The translations under genes and the position numbers were made by a program. DNA of 48,351 bases from Nanobdellota archaeon. GTDB lineage: Archaea > Nanobdellota > Nanobdellia > Pacearchaeales > GW2011-AR1. Below are positions 9,438 to 19,744 of the stretch, piece by piece (the first letter of the stretch is position 1; every line of letters begins with the position of its first letter). Location: contig JAUSKC010000008.1 of assembly GCA_030647125.1 (NCBI GenBank), forward strand, positions 1 through 48,351, written 5' to 3'. Below the pieces are notes generated by a model. The model did not search any database and was not told the origin of the DNA. It worked only from the letters and a program-made list of their open reading frames with translations.

Positions 9438-9662
9438 ATGAAACTACCTCAAATTACTGCAATTGAATTAATTAAAATTCTTCGTAAAATTGGCTTTGAA
9501 GTAATGAGGCAACAAGGAAGCCATGTGTTTTTAAGGCACAAAGATGGGAGAACAACCGTCGTTCCAAATCATCCTGGAGACAAACTTGATAGAGGATTAT
9601 TAAATAAAATATTAAGGAAAGACATTCAAATTACAAGAGAAGAATTTGAAGAATTAATTTAA
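9438..9662 (+). CDS. hicA: HicA-like mRNA interferase toxin
   Basis: 'GFEVMRQQGSHVFLRHKDGRTTVVPNHPGDKLDRGLLNKILRK' (G-S-H dsRBD-like HicA motif). Confidence 0.88.
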   Translation: MKLPQITAIELIKILRKIGFEVMRQQGSHVFLRHKDGRTTVVPNHPGDKLDRGLLNKILRKDIQITREEFEELI

Positions 9663-10570
9663 ACCAATAATCCCAGCAGCCAACTAATTAACATTCCTGC
9701 AAACATTCCTGCAGTTATGAAAGGCATTGCAGGATAGAATTTCTTTTTTTCAGCGAAGAATAACAAATATGAAAGCCCTATAGCTGCGCCGAGTATAACA
9801 AACAACGCTGGAACAATTCCGAAGGCCCTTAATAAAACTCCAGATGTAATTATAGGGAAAACAACGTCGCCTCCTCCAAGAATTGCAACTTGCGCTTTAA
9901 TTTTTTTCTTTTTCAATTGTTCTGGAGAAAGTTTTCTTATCTGCGCGCGAACTTTGGCAGAAACATAAGGTATAAAAAATCCTGCCATAATACCAATAGT
10001 ATTCACTTGATATTTTGCCATTTTCTGCATTATTCCTGAATGCCAGACAGCCCACATATCATAAATGGAAATAATAATAAGAAGAATAATCATTGACCAA
10101 AGATTAAGCAAAGGAACAAAGACAGCAGCAATAGATGGATAAATTATAAGTTCAGTTAAATTATGAATTATTAAATTTCTTTTCACAACTTTTTCGAGCG
10201 CGAAAGGCAAGGCAAAAACCAGTGCAAGAGTTGAACTTGAAATAAAACCTAAATTAAAAGTAGGAATAAAAATATTAATGAAAATTCCAATTGCCAAAGT
10301 TACGACAACAAAAAACCAAAGTTTCATCACAAAAGCGATGTTATATTTTGTTAATAAAAAAACCAAAACAATTGCAAGCACAAAAGCAAAGATTATAGAT
10401 GGCAAAATAGAATTAACATAATCCGAATTGTCCTGAACCTCAGGATTTTGCATTCCATAAGGAAGTTCCGATGTTGAATAATGATTTATAACAAAAAGCC
10501 CTATAAACTGCGCTATAAAAAACATTCCTAATATTATTGCTGTTATTTTGGCATTTTGATGTTTTGTCAT
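9659..10570 (-). CDS. Presenilin/signal-peptide-peptidase-like intramembrane aspartyl protease
   Basis: Multi-TM; YD in 'IISIYDMWAVWHSG', GxGD in 'ILGGGDVVFPI', PAL-like 'PAMPFITAG'. Confidence 0.85.
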   Translation of the reverse strand: MTKHQNAKITAIILGMFFIAQFIGLFVINHYSTSELPYGMQNPEVQDNSDYVNSILPSIIFAFVLAIVLVFLLTKYNIAFVMKLWFFVVVTLAIGIFINIFIPTFNLGFISSSTLALVFALPFALEKVVKRNLIIHNLTELIIYPSIAAVFVPLLNLWSMIILLIIISIYDMWAVWHSGIMQKMAKYQVNTIGIMAGFFIPYVSAKVRAQIRKLSPEQLKKKKIKAQVAILGGGDVVFPIITSGVLLRAFGIVPALFVILGAAIGLSYLLFFAEKKKFYPAMPFITAGMFAGMLISWLLGLLV

Positions 10571-10588
10571 GTGATTTAAAATTCTAAT

Positions 10589-10816
10589 TTATATTAATCT
10601 CTTAACAAGGTTTTCAGTAGAGTAAAGTATAGCAACTCCAAGGCCTATTGAAATCCAAAAACTTAATTGAGGATTATTTGGTAGAAGGTAAATATCTAAT
10701 AACCCCCATACGCCGCGCCAAAAAGCGATAATTGCGAACGCAACAGTTATTGTCAAGAAAATTCTTCTTAAATTCCGTTTCTCTTTTCTTTTTTCTTCCA
10801 CTTCTTTTTTACTCAT
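10589..10816 (-). CDS. Small membrane protein
   Basis: Two hydrophobic helices, adjacent to the protease gene. Confidence 0.55.
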   Translation of the reverse strand: MSKKEVEEKRKEKRNLRRIFLTITVAFAIIAFWRGVWGLLDIYLLPNNPQLSFWISIGLGVAILYSTENLVKRLI

Positions 10817-10846
10817 TTTCTAAATAAGAAAAAATAGTTTATAAGA

Positions 10847-11143
10847 TTACCGAGTAGGTTCTATTCTATAACAGTCGTAACGTCTATAAAGAGAATCTGG
10901 TCTCACTGGATTTTCATCAAGACAAAGTGTTAATTGATTTGGAATATCATGAAGTTTAAGAATATAATCTCCTCTCCTAATCTTTACCGCACAAGGGTTA
11001 AAAACAAGATTTATAGTCACACCTTCTCTAAAATCTAATAAAGTATCATAAACTACTGAAACCTCTTCGTCACCATCAATAAAGTTCATTACAGTTTTAG
11101 TTTCTAATCTATCATTCCCCATTATATTTGAGCTTAAAGGCAA
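10847..11143 (-). CDS. Hypothetical protein
   Basis: ORF. Confidence 0.5.
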   Translation of the reverse strand: MPLSSNIMGNDRLETKTVMNFIDGDEEVSVVYDTLLDFREGVTINLVFNPCAVKIRRGDYILKLHDIPNQLTLCLDENPVRPDSLYRRYDCYRIEPTR

Positions 11144-11166
11144 TTTATAAATATTTATCTTCAGAA

Positions 11167-13056
11167 TTATCTTAATCGCAAAGTTTCAAGTGGTCTAGGA
11201 ACGTTTGTTTCAACCCTGTTAAGTTTGTATAAAGCCGAGGCCAAATCAAGTGAACGCGAGATTTCTCCGTGATTAATCATAATTCTTTTTGGTTTAGGGC
11301 GCATGTTGTTAAAGAAAGACATTATTTCAGTTCTTCCCGCATGAGCAGACAAACCATCAATCGTCTCAACTTGAAGATTAAACTGAACTTTTTCCTCCTT
11401 ACCATTTACCATCATTACTGTTTCTTTCAAGCCCTCTTGAATTTGCCTTCCCAAAGAACCGGAACCTTGATAACAAACAAAAAGCAAAGTGTTATTTGGA
11501 TTTGAAGCAAACTCTCGCAAATATTCAACAGAAGCCCCGCCGACGAGCATTCCTGAAGTTGCAAGAACCAAGCACGGCCCTCCTTCAACAACTTGTTTTC
11601 TTTCTTGAGAAGAACCAACTCGTGAAAAAGTATCGGAAGTAAAAGGATTTTGATCTTGGAAGACCTTGTTTCTTACAACTGAACTTAAAAAATCAGGGTA
11701 AGCAGTGTGAATTGCATTAATATCCCAAATCATTCCATCAATATAAACAGGTATTTTAGGAAGAGTCCCGCTTTTTATTGCGTCTTCAAGAATTAACATT
11801 GTTTCTTGCGCACGCCCGAGGCCAAGTTCAGGAATTAAGACCTTTCCGCCGCGTTCAATTGTTTGCTTCACGAGTTCAAGCAATCTATTTTCTGACTGAA
11901 TTCTTGGAGGGAGAACATTATCTTTTCCGCCATAAGTTGATTCTGTAAGAACTGATTCAACACGAGGGAAAGAAGATATCGCTGGGTCAAGTAAACGAGT
12001 ACGCGCATATTTGAAGTCGGCAGTGTAAAGGAAATTGTGCAAACCATTTCCAATATTTATATGAACCATTGCACTTCCCAATGCATGTCCGGAATTATAA
12101 AGTGTAATTCTTATATCTGGAGTCACGTCAGTAACTTCATTGAAATTTAAAGTTATAGTGTGCTTTACCATTTCTTTCACATCTGTTGAACTGAATAAAG
12201 GTTGCGCTGCTTGCTTGTAAGCGACGCCAATAAAATCAAGAGAAGTTAGAGCGGCTAAATCCATAGATGGCGGAGTCATGTAAACCGGTCCTTTATATCC
12301 CATTTTATATAAGTAAGGCAGTAATCCAACGTGGTCGAGATGCGCATGACTTAAGATTATTGCATCTAATTTGCCTATGTCAAATTCAGGAACGTTAAAG
12401 TAAGGAAATTTGTCTTCTCCTTGTCCAGCGACGTCTATTCCACAATCCAAAAGAATACTTGAAACTGGTGTTTGTAATAACATGCAGCTTCTTCCCACTT
12501 GTCTTGCTCCTCCAAGGAAAGTCAAACGAACCCACTCTTCAATCTTTTCAGGATTCCAGTCACGATAAATTTTTTCTCCTATAGAATTAAGGAATTTTCT
12601 TCTGTAATTATTATTTGCATAAAGAACTTCTCTGATGTTTTCAGTTATTTGTGATTTTATTGCTGGAGAACGCTGAACTTGAGGCATCCATAATGTCTTT
12701 GTTCGGATTTCCTCGAGAATTGAGCCGCCTTTTCCTATAACAAGCCCGGGTTTTTTTGCTTCAATTACAACAATACTTCGATGATAATCAAAAATTATTT
12801 TTGTTATTTCAGCGTCTTCAGGAACAATTTGTCTGATTTCTTTTTCAACATCTTCTTGAGGAGGTAAGATTTTTTGGTCTGCACGAAGTTCTATTCTTTT
12901 TTTTATATAATTTACAATTTCACGGACTTTGCCTTCGTCGTTTCTGAAAAATGCAGCATCCTCTGTATAAAGAACTATATTTGCGCCTTCAAAATTAATT
13001 TCTTTTATTCTTCCGTTTGGAAGCCGGTCTTTTATTTCTTTTAGAATATCTACCAT
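11167..13056 (-). CDS. fttA: aCPSF1/FttA beta-CASP ribonuclease with N-terminal KH domains
   Basis: KH 'VIGKGGSILEEIRTKT'; MBL 'LSHAHLDHVGLLPYL'; beta-CASP C-terminus 'VETIDGLSAHAGRTEIMSF'. Confidence 0.95.
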   Translation of the reverse strand: MVDILKEIKDRLPNGRIKEINFEGANIVLYTEDAAFFRNDEGKVREIVNYIKKRIELRADQKILPPQEDVEKEIRQIVPEDAEITKIIFDYHRSIVVIEAKKPGLVIGKGGSILEEIRTKTLWMPQVQRSPAIKSQITENIREVLYANNNYRRKFLNSIGEKIYRDWNPEKIEEWVRLTFLGGARQVGRSCMLLQTPVSSILLDCGIDVAGQGEDKFPYFNVPEFDIGKLDAIILSHAHLDHVGLLPYLYKMGYKGPVYMTPPSMDLAALTSLDFIGVAYKQAAQPLFSSTDVKEMVKHTITLNFNEVTDVTPDIRITLYNSGHALGSAMVHINIGNGLHNFLYTADFKYARTRLLDPAISSFPRVESVLTESTYGGKDNVLPPRIQSENRLLELVKQTIERGGKVLIPELGLGRAQETMLILEDAIKSGTLPKIPVYIDGMIWDINAIHTAYPDFLSSVVRNKVFQDQNPFTSDTFSRVGSSQERKQVVEGGPCLVLATSGMLVGGASVEYLREFASNPNNTLLFVCYQGSGSLGRQIQEGLKETVMMVNGKEEKVQFNLQVETIDGLSAHAGRTEIMSFFNNMRPKPKRIMINHGEISRSLDLASALYKLNRVETNVPRPLETLRLR

Positions 13057-13058
13057 GT

Positions 13059-13139
13059 AAAAGACACCCCCTGGTTTCTTTTGAACTTCCTCAAAACAAT
13101 GAAGGGTGATATCTTCTCTTTGCCTCCGACGGATATCAC
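13059..13139 (-). promoter_or_regulatory. Structured leader of fttA (several potential hairpins)
   Basis: GTGATATC...GATATCAC 8-bp stem; AAAAGA...TCTTTT stem; alternative CACCC/GGGTG pairing. Confidence 0.5.
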
Positions 13140-13214
13140 ATAACTACAATTGTTTAATTTAATCTTATTTATCATTTTATATTTAGAATTTATCATTTGT
13201 GAAAATTAATGTAA

Positions 13215-13904
13215 TTATTTCTCGTCCTTATAATCAGGAAGAATTTCCTGACTTATTACTTTGTTTATTCCCTCTTTTGTTATTGTGAAAACGTCAATTC
13301 CGTAGCCGGAGGCAACGTCACGCTGTGTTGAACTTTTTAAGGCCTCTTTAGCCAATTCAATTCCTTCTTTAACACTCATTCCTTTTTTGTATTGTCTTTC
13401 TAAAAGTCCAAGAACATAAGGCATTCCAGAACCGAAATTAGCGTCGTAGTCCTCGACTTTAACAACGCTTCCTGCTGGCTCTAAAGTGTAAAGCTCTGCA
13501 GTTCCGTCATGACTAAGGCCGCCTAACAAAAATCCAACTTGCTGTGGAATCATAGAAGGTTGTCTTATTCCGGAATAATTCATATTTGCAAGCAAACTTG
13601 AGGCCTGTTTCACAGAAGGGCGCGATTTTGATTTCAATTCTTTTAAACGAAGTTCAGCTGCAAGAACCTTTGGAACTCTTTGAGCGTCTGAAACCATTCC
13701 AGTAAATGAGACTAATAAGTAATCATTAATCTTAACTGTTTTCGGATAGTTTTTGCCGACGACAAGATTGCCCATAGTAATCTGACGATCAGAAGCCATT
13801 ACAACTCCGTCTTTGCAAACTATTCCTAAGATTGTCGTTCCGGTTTTCAATATTGAGTTTTTCAATTCTGCATCCATTTTTATAGAATAATTGGTGTTAT
13901 CCAC
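13215..13904 (-). CDS. psmB: Proteasome beta subunit
   Basis: Propeptide then 'GTTILGIVCKDGVVMASDRQITMGN'. Confidence 0.95.
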   Translation of the reverse strand: MDNTNYSIKMDAELKNSILKTGTTILGIVCKDGVVMASDRQITMGNLVVGKNYPKTVKINDYLLVSFTGMVSDAQRVPKVLAAELRLKELKSKSRPSVKQASSLLANMNYSGIRQPSMIPQQVGFLLGGLSHDGTAELYTLEPAGSVVKVEDYDANFGSGMPYVLGLLERQYKKGMSVKEGIELAKEALKSSTQRDVASGYGIDVFTITKEGINKVISQEILPDYKDEK

Positions 13905-13961
13905 CAGATTTATTATAAATTGTTAGAAGTGAGATTATTTAAAGTTTTCGGATTTGATAAT

Positions 13962-16010
13962 TTAAACCTTTATCTCGCTCTTCCCGTTTTCTTTCTTGAG
14001 CTTTATTACGTTTTCTACAAAGCTTTCCATCTTTTGCTCGTGGCTCACAATGATAAGTTGGCCGACGTTCAGTTGATCAAGGACATCACGCATCTTGTCC
14101 AACTGGGTCTCTGAAAATCCGTCAGTTGGTTCATCAAGAATTACCAAATCGCGCGTTTTTATTTTGCTTAATAAAGAATTTATTACTTGATTTAATGAAA
14201 GCCTGTAAGCGAGAGCGATAGCTGTACGCTCTCCTCCTGACAAATAAGAATAATCCAATTCGTAATCATGCTGCTCAATTACTGGGGTGAAATCGTCATC
14301 CAATAAAACATTGAAATTCTCAGGAACAAGAATTGCAAACCACTCCCTGAATAATTTTGAAAATTCGGACTTTAATCTTGCCATAACATTCTTTTCAATT
14401 GTTGAAATTACAGGAATAAACTTTTTAGTCAGCCACGCCTCAAGGCGGACTAACTGCTCAATTTCCAATTTAATCTTTTCAATCTTTTTTATTGAAGCAA
14501 GCAATTCTTCAATCTGCTTTCCAAAAAGGTATATTTCTTTTTTCAATTCAGCGCACTTTATTTCAGTCATCTTTTCTTCACGCACAGCACTTTCCAACGC
14601 GGATTTCTTTGCATTAAATAAATTTTCATACTTTGAAAGTTCAAAAGAAGATGAGCGGAGAGAATTAATATGGTCTTGCAAAAGTTTTATGTCTTTATCT
14701 AAAGAAATATTTTGTTTGTTTATATCAGAGAGGCGCGCTTTTTTCTCATTTAGATTTTGAATTTTTATTTTAATCAGCTCGGCATCTTGAAGATATCTTT
14801 CTTTTTCAAGTATTTTATTTGAATTTTCTGATATTTCCTTATTAATTTGAATCTTGCTAAGTTCCAAATCTTTTACTTTATTTGCATAAGCGAAATTATC
14901 CGAATCCATTTTGTTTAAAACGTTGCTTTTATAGACGGGAGAAACGTCTTGAAGGCAAGTTGGGCAGACCTCAAGATGAGATATCTTCACTTTTACTTTT
15001 CCATTTTCATCTATCTTAAGCCGCAATGAAGCAACTTCAGATGACAAATTTAGGATTTTCTCAGAAAGTTCATCCTTTTTATTTTTCAGTAATTTAATTT
15101 CGTCTTTTGTCAAAGCAATGCGAGCTTCATCAAACTTTAAATAAGCCATTTCAGAAATCTGAAGTTCTATCTGGGAAATTAATCTTTTATTTGAATTAAG
15201 AGTATCATTCTTATTTGATATCATCAAAGTTGTTTTTTCTATTTCTTGGTGAATTTTAAGTCGCTCATCAAGCTTTTTCTTTATTTCATCCAATTCATCT
15301 TGAATTTGTTTTCTATTTTCTGTTTTGGCAAAAAAGTCCTTTTCCAATGATTTAAGATTATATTGCTTATCTTCCAATTCATTTTCTTTTTCAAGAATTT
15401 TTTCTTTGTCTTCTTCAATGCCAATGGTCATTGCTTCTTTAACACGTTTTTCCTCGCGCAATTTAACCCCTACAAAATTTGCATTTTCTATTATTGATTT
15501 ATATTTATCAATTCCAAAAACGTGACGCAAAGTGTTTACTCTTGTTTCTGCATCCTGAATAATTATTTGCTTCATTTCTTCCTGTGGGGTATAAACAGTA
15601 AATTTGTAAAGAAGGTTTTGTTTCTTTGAAAGTTCCAAAGGGTAATCAAGCAATTCCAAAATTCTGCTTTTCAATTCTGTAACTGCAAGTTCTTCTTTAA
15701 CACCATCGATAGTTATTGAACAGTAATCCTGATTCACTGATTTGGTACGTTTTAAAGTTCTCTCAATTAAGACATTTTTACCTTCTATTTCAAACTCAAG
15801 GATAACTCCACCATTGTCAGAGCCGTTTCTTAAAATTGAATTTCCTCTTTGACCGGGCTGAAGGCCAAACAAAGCAAATTCTATTCCTAAAAGAATGGAC
15901 GTCTTTCCAGAACCTATGTCGCCAGAAAGCAAAACAGAACCGTCTGGGAATTCTATTTCTTGGCTTTCATAGCTTCTTATATTTTGCAATTTTATCTTCT
16001 TCAACTTCAT
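13962..16010 (-). CDS. rad50: DNA double-strand break repair ATPase Rad50
   Basis: Walker A 'GDIGSGKTSIL', zinc hook 'CPTC', signature 'LSGGERTAIALAYRL', Walker B 'LVILDEPTDG'. Confidence 0.95.
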   Translation of the reverse strand: MKLKKIKLQNIRSYESQEIEFPDGSVLLSGDIGSGKTSILLGIEFALFGLQPGQRGNSILRNGSDNGGVILEFEIEGKNVLIERTLKRTKSVNQDYCSITIDGVKEELAVTELKSRILELLDYPLELSKKQNLLYKFTVYTPQEEMKQIIIQDAETRVNTLRHVFGIDKYKSIIENANFVGVKLREEKRVKEAMTIGIEEDKEKILEKENELEDKQYNLKSLEKDFFAKTENRKQIQDELDEIKKKLDERLKIHQEIEKTTLMISNKNDTLNSNKRLISQIELQISEMAYLKFDEARIALTKDEIKLLKNKKDELSEKILNLSSEVASLRLKIDENGKVKVKISHLEVCPTCLQDVSPVYKSNVLNKMDSDNFAYANKVKDLELSKIQINKEISENSNKILEKERYLQDAELIKIKIQNLNEKKARLSDINKQNISLDKDIKLLQDHINSLRSSSFELSKYENLFNAKKSALESAVREEKMTEIKCAELKKEIYLFGKQIEELLASIKKIEKIKLEIEQLVRLEAWLTKKFIPVISTIEKNVMARLKSEFSKLFREWFAILVPENFNVLLDDDFTPVIEQHDYELDYSYLSGGERTAIALAYRLSLNQVINSLLSKIKTRDLVILDEPTDGFSETQLDKMRDVLDQLNVGQLIIVSHEQKMESFVENVIKLKKENGKSEIKV

Positions 16011-16011
16011 T

Positions 16012-17178
16012 TTAAAAATTTAAAACTTTTTTAACTTCGTCAATAACACGCACATTGAAATTCTCTGTTCTTTCATCTTCTTGTTTGGAAATTGACAAAG
16101 AGTTCATCAAGTCAGGAATTAATTTGTTGAATTCTGAAGGATTTTGGTCGCAATATTGTTTTATTGTTTCCAATTCTATATCACTTGATTTTTCAAGTTC
16201 AACATTTAGTTCCAATTCTTCAGAATTTAAATCATGAATATTCTTAAGCAAAAAATAAGCGTTTCTTCTCTTAGCAAATTCTTCTATATTATGAAATTTA
16301 ATATCTGAATTTTTTCCGTGCTCCAATTTCCCACTTATTCTTAAAAGAACCACTTTATCAGTTAAATCATTTTTCTCAAGTTCACTTAAAATAATATCTG
16401 TTGCCAAAGACGCGTCTTTAACCTGGACGCTTATTTTTACAATATCTTTAACCTTTGTTGAAAATCGCTTCATGGGCGTTTCTGATTCAGTATCAACAAT
16501 ATAAAATCCGCCGTGCTCCAAGTCCTCAAGCTCCGAGAAACTATTCGGAAATATTGGGCCGGGGTAAACAAAATTTTCGTACTGATAATCAATATGAATA
16601 TGACCTAAAGCGTAATAGTCAGCATGGGGTAATTTATCTGATTCAACGCATTCTATAGGCAAATCGCCTTTTACTTTGTCTAAAGTTGTGTGCAACATAA
16701 ATATTTTCATCATTCCGGGAGCGTCATTAAACTTAACTTTTTTTAATTCAGAAACCTCAAGGCCGGAACGCTTTCCAGGATAACCATACAATGCGATTCC
16801 TTCATGAACAAAGGGGGTTAAAACTATTTTATCTTCTATTTCCCGGTACTCGTAATTTTCTACATTTTTGCAGAAGCCGGAACGTTCAAGAACATCAAGA
16901 AATGTTTTTCCGGAGGCCGAAGAATCATGAGAACCAGCAATTATAAAAACCGGAATACGGGCTTCTTTTATCTTTCTGAACTCTGCAAAAGCGTCCTTAA
17001 GAATTTCAATAGGAGGATAAGCGGAATCAAACAAGTCGCCTGCAATTAAAATGAATTCAGGCCTTTCTTTTATGCACGCTTCGACGGCCTTTTGAAACGC
17101 TTTGAAGTTTAATTCCTGCATCTCCGGCTGTTTCCATCCCCCAAGATGTACATCAGCCAAGTGCGCAAATCTTACCAT
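16012..17178 (-). CDS. mre11: DNA double-strand break repair nuclease Mre11
   Basis: 'FAHLADVHLGG', 'LIAGDLFDS', 'IAGSHDS', 'YALGHIH'; overlaps the rad50 operon. Confidence 0.93.
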   Translation of the reverse strand: MVRFAHLADVHLGGWKQPEMQELNFKAFQKAVEACIKERPEFILIAGDLFDSAYPPIEILKDAFAEFRKIKEARIPVFIIAGSHDSSASGKTFLDVLERSGFCKNVENYEYREIEDKIVLTPFVHEGIALYGYPGKRSGLEVSELKKVKFNDAPGMMKIFMLHTTLDKVKGDLPIECVESDKLPHADYYALGHIHIDYQYENFVYPGPIFPNSFSELEDLEHGGFYIVDTESETPMKRFSTKVKDIVKISVQVKDASLATDIILSELEKNDLTDKVVLLRISGKLEHGKNSDIKFHNIEEFAKRRNAYFLLKNIHDLNSEELELNVELEKSSDIELETIKQYCDQNPSEFNKLIPDLMNSLSISKQEDERTENFNVRVIDEVKKVLNF

Positions 17179-17286
17179 TTTGAAAAAGAAATTAAACTCT
17201 TTTAATTAAATCTTGAGAAATTTGAAAGTATATAAAATTGATTGTGGTGTTTTGAGAATAATTAATCTTATTAATGGTGAAAGAGT

Positions 17287-17607
17287 TTGGTTTTTATGGG
17301 ATTATTTAAAACAAAAGAGGAGCCAGTGATATCAAAAGAAGGATATCAACATCTCTTATATAAAGAAATAAAATTACCTAATGATGAAAGAGAAAAGGCA
17401 TTGGTTCTTTCTAAATATGATAAAAGAACGATTATGATTAAAGACGGACATATTCATCCTGAATTCTTTCAAGGAGGAGTTTTGGATTTTGATATTCAAA
17501 ATTATCAAGTTTACTTCTTAAATTATGATAATACTGATGGAACTCGTAACAGAATAAGATTTCACACTCATGATTTAGATGGATTATTAGTTAAAGTTTA
17601 TTGTTAA
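17287..17607 (+). CDS. Hypothetical protein
   Basis: ORF; likely start at MGLFKTKEEP. Confidence 0.5.
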   Translation: MVFMGLFKTKEEPVISKEGYQHLLYKEIKLPNDEREKALVLSKYDKRTIMIKDGHIHPEFFQGGVLDFDIQNYQVYFLNYDNTDGTRNRIRFHTHDLDGLLVKVYC

Positions 17608-17695
17608 CTCCCAAACATATAATTCTTCAAAGAATAATTTCTTTTTTATTCCTTCTTTCCTTAAGATTTATAAGAAAGAGTTACTTAAGATAAAG

Positions 17696-18640
17696 ATGAA
17701 AAAAGAGGTTAAGAAAGAACTAGAGAATTCTTTCTTGAAGAGGTTTTTTATAATAACTTGTTTTTTTATTCTGGCAACAATATTTTTTATAACTTCAGTG
17801 GTTTTTTTCTCAAAAACTTCATTGTTATATGGATTTATCTTTTTCCTTTTTGGCGTTATGTTTAATATATTTATTTTTATAAAGGGGGGAAAGATTGCTA
17901 TAATCTTTGGTTCTTTTTTCTTAGCCTTATGGATAATTATAATATTAATCTCTGCTATTATCAGCCTAGGTCTAACAAAAGAAATAAGTCCAGAAGAACA
18001 AAAAGCAATGATTGAGGATAAAAAAGGAATAACAGACAATTTATTTAATAGCATTGATGCTGGCAACTACGAAGGTTTTTTAAAAAATTTGGACGATAAA
18101 ATGAAAGAGAGGTATGATAAACTGGCTTTTTTAGATAGGAAAAATGGGATGGGAAAAATTATTTCTTGGGATTGTTCCAAAGCAAAAAGAGCTACAGGGG
18201 GATTTCCAGTAGTTATTTGTGAAGTAGAATCGGAGAACAAAAAAACTTCTTGGGATATCAGATTTGATAATGCGGAAAAAATATGGTTACTATCAATTAG
18301 CGAGATTCTACCGAATGTAACAATAGAAGTTAAAACAAAAAAAGTTGAAAAAAGTATTACAGTAAGCCAAGAGGGAAAATCTGTGCAATTAAATCCTCCT
18401 GAAGAGGGAATTTTCTTGGTGTTTGATATTTCCATTAAAAATAATGAAGAAAAAATACTAAGAGTTCATGATTTCAAATTTATAAGCAAAAATTATAATT
18501 TTGGCCAAATATCAAGCGAATATAAACCAAATTGCAATTTGCTAAGTAAACTTGAGTTTAAACCAGGAGAAACAAAGTCCGGTTGCCTTGTTTTTGTTGG
18601 ATTTGAGGAGTATTCTGAAGGGGAGATTGTTGCTATTTAA
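17696..18640 (+). CDS. Membrane protein with N-terminal TM helices and C-terminal beta-rich (DUF4352-like) region
   Basis: Hydrophobic helices plus 'EEGIFLVFDISIKNNEEKILRVHDFKF...GETKSGCLVFVGF'. Confidence 0.6.
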   Translation: MKKEVKKELENSFLKRFFIITCFFILATIFFITSVVFFSKTSLLYGFIFFLFGVMFNIFIFIKGGKIAIIFGSFFLALWIIIILISAIISLGLTKEISPEEQKAMIEDKKGITDNLFNSIDAGNYEGFLKNLDDKMKERYDKLAFLDRKNGMGKIISWDCSKAKRATGGFPVVICEVESENKKTSWDIRFDNAEKIWLLSISEILPNVTIEVKTKKVEKSITVSQEGKSVQLNPPEEGIFLVFDISIKNNEEKILRVHDFKFISKNYNFGQISSEYKPNCNLLSKLEFKPGETKSGCLVFVGFEEYSEGEIVAI

Positions 18641-18658
18641 TAGATAATTAAACAAATA

Positions 18659-19207
18659 TCATTTATCTTTTAACTCCCAGAGATAAAGTTCCTCAAAGAA
18701 TAATTTCTTTCTTGCAATTATTTTATTCTTCCAATTTCCCCATTTAATGCTCTTTGTTAAGGAGCTCGTAATGAGCAATATCTTTCCGTTTTTGTTTAAA
18801 TGATTTTTTGCTTGTGTGAGGAATTTATTTATTATTTCACTTCCGTTTTTTCCTCCGGTTGTCGCGATCTTTGATTCGTTTGGTTCAGATTTGTTATTTG
18901 GTAGATATGGGGGATTAAATATAATTAAGTCATAACTCTTTTTTATATTTGAGAATAAATTAGATTTAATGCATTGAAATCCTAAAGACTTACAATGTTG
19001 TATGGATTTTTTATTAATATCAGAACCTGTAATATTCTTTATCCCTAACTTTCTTAAAGTTTCAAGTTGTATTCCTGAACCAGATCCAATTTCTAAAACA
19101 GAAATATCTTTTTCTTTTGTTTTTCCTTTTATCTCTTTTATTTCTTTCTTCAAAATTTCTGACAACAAGTAAGAATCTTCCTCGGGATAGTAAATTGAAG
19201 AATGCAT
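18659..19207 (-). CDS. HemK2/Mtq2-like protein methyltransferase
   Basis: 'VLEIGSGSGIQLETL', 'NPPYLPN' catalytic motif. Confidence 0.85.
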   Translation of the reverse strand: MHSSIYYPEEDSYLLSEILKKEIKEIKGKTKEKDISVLEIGSGSGIQLETLRKLGIKNITGSDINKKSIQHCKSLGFQCIKSNLFSNIKKSYDLIIFNPPYLPNNKSEPNESKIATTGGKNGSEIINKFLTQAKNHLNKNGKILLITSSLTKSIKWGNWKNKIIARKKLFFEELYLWELKDK

Positions 19208-19213
19208 TTTGAC

Positions 19214-19744
19214 CTAACCAAATTTCGTGTTTAGGAAATTTACAATTGCACTTTTGTAGATTAAAGAAGTAATTAAGCCGCCAATAATAAAAACAATAGC
19301 AATTATTAAAAGAATTATTAAAATATCTAAACCAGTGGTGACATTTTGTTTTTTGAAATCATAATCAGAGACCTTTTGTATTGGTTTTTCTTGTAATATA
19401 GGTTTTGTTTGAGTTTGTGCTTGTTGAACTTGTGACGGTCTTATTTGCGCCAGTCGATTTTGCAAGTCCTTATTTTCCTTTTGAATATTTTGAGTTGGTT
19501 GTTGAGAAATTACAGTTGACTTAGTTTGCTGAACAACAGTTGTTTTTACATTTACAGCAGGGGAACTTTGCACTACAGAACTTTGATTATATTGCTTTTG
19601 AAATTGCTCTAGCTGAACTGCTTTCGCGGCTTCTTCAATTTCATTTTTTGCATAGCCCGCATTGTAAAAACTATACATCGCACGCTGCATGCTATCTCCG
19701 CGCGCCAGCGCCAACTTTATGCCTTCGAAGATTTCGTTATTCAT
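19214..19744 (-). CDS. Hypothetical Q-rich protein with C-terminal TM helix
   Basis: N-terminal helical domain, Q-rich linker, TM 'ILIILLIIAIVFIIGGLI'. Confidence 0.6.
   Translation of the reverse strand: MNNEIFEGIKLALARGDSMQRAMYSFYNAGYAKNEIEEAAKAVQLEQFQKQYNQSSVVQSSPAVNVKTTVVQQTKSTVISQQPTQNIQKENKDLQNRLAQIRPSQVQQAQTQTKPILQEKPIQKVSDYDFKKQNVTTGLDILIILLIIAIVFIIGGLITSLIYKSAIVNFLNTKFG

Noticed and set aside
14287-14760. 157-aa plus ORF antisense to rad50 (and similar antisense ORFs in psmA, rrp4, rpsB, cysS, fttA)
   Set aside because: S/F/L-rich translations typical of antisense frames of AT-rich genes; the sense genes are clearly real.
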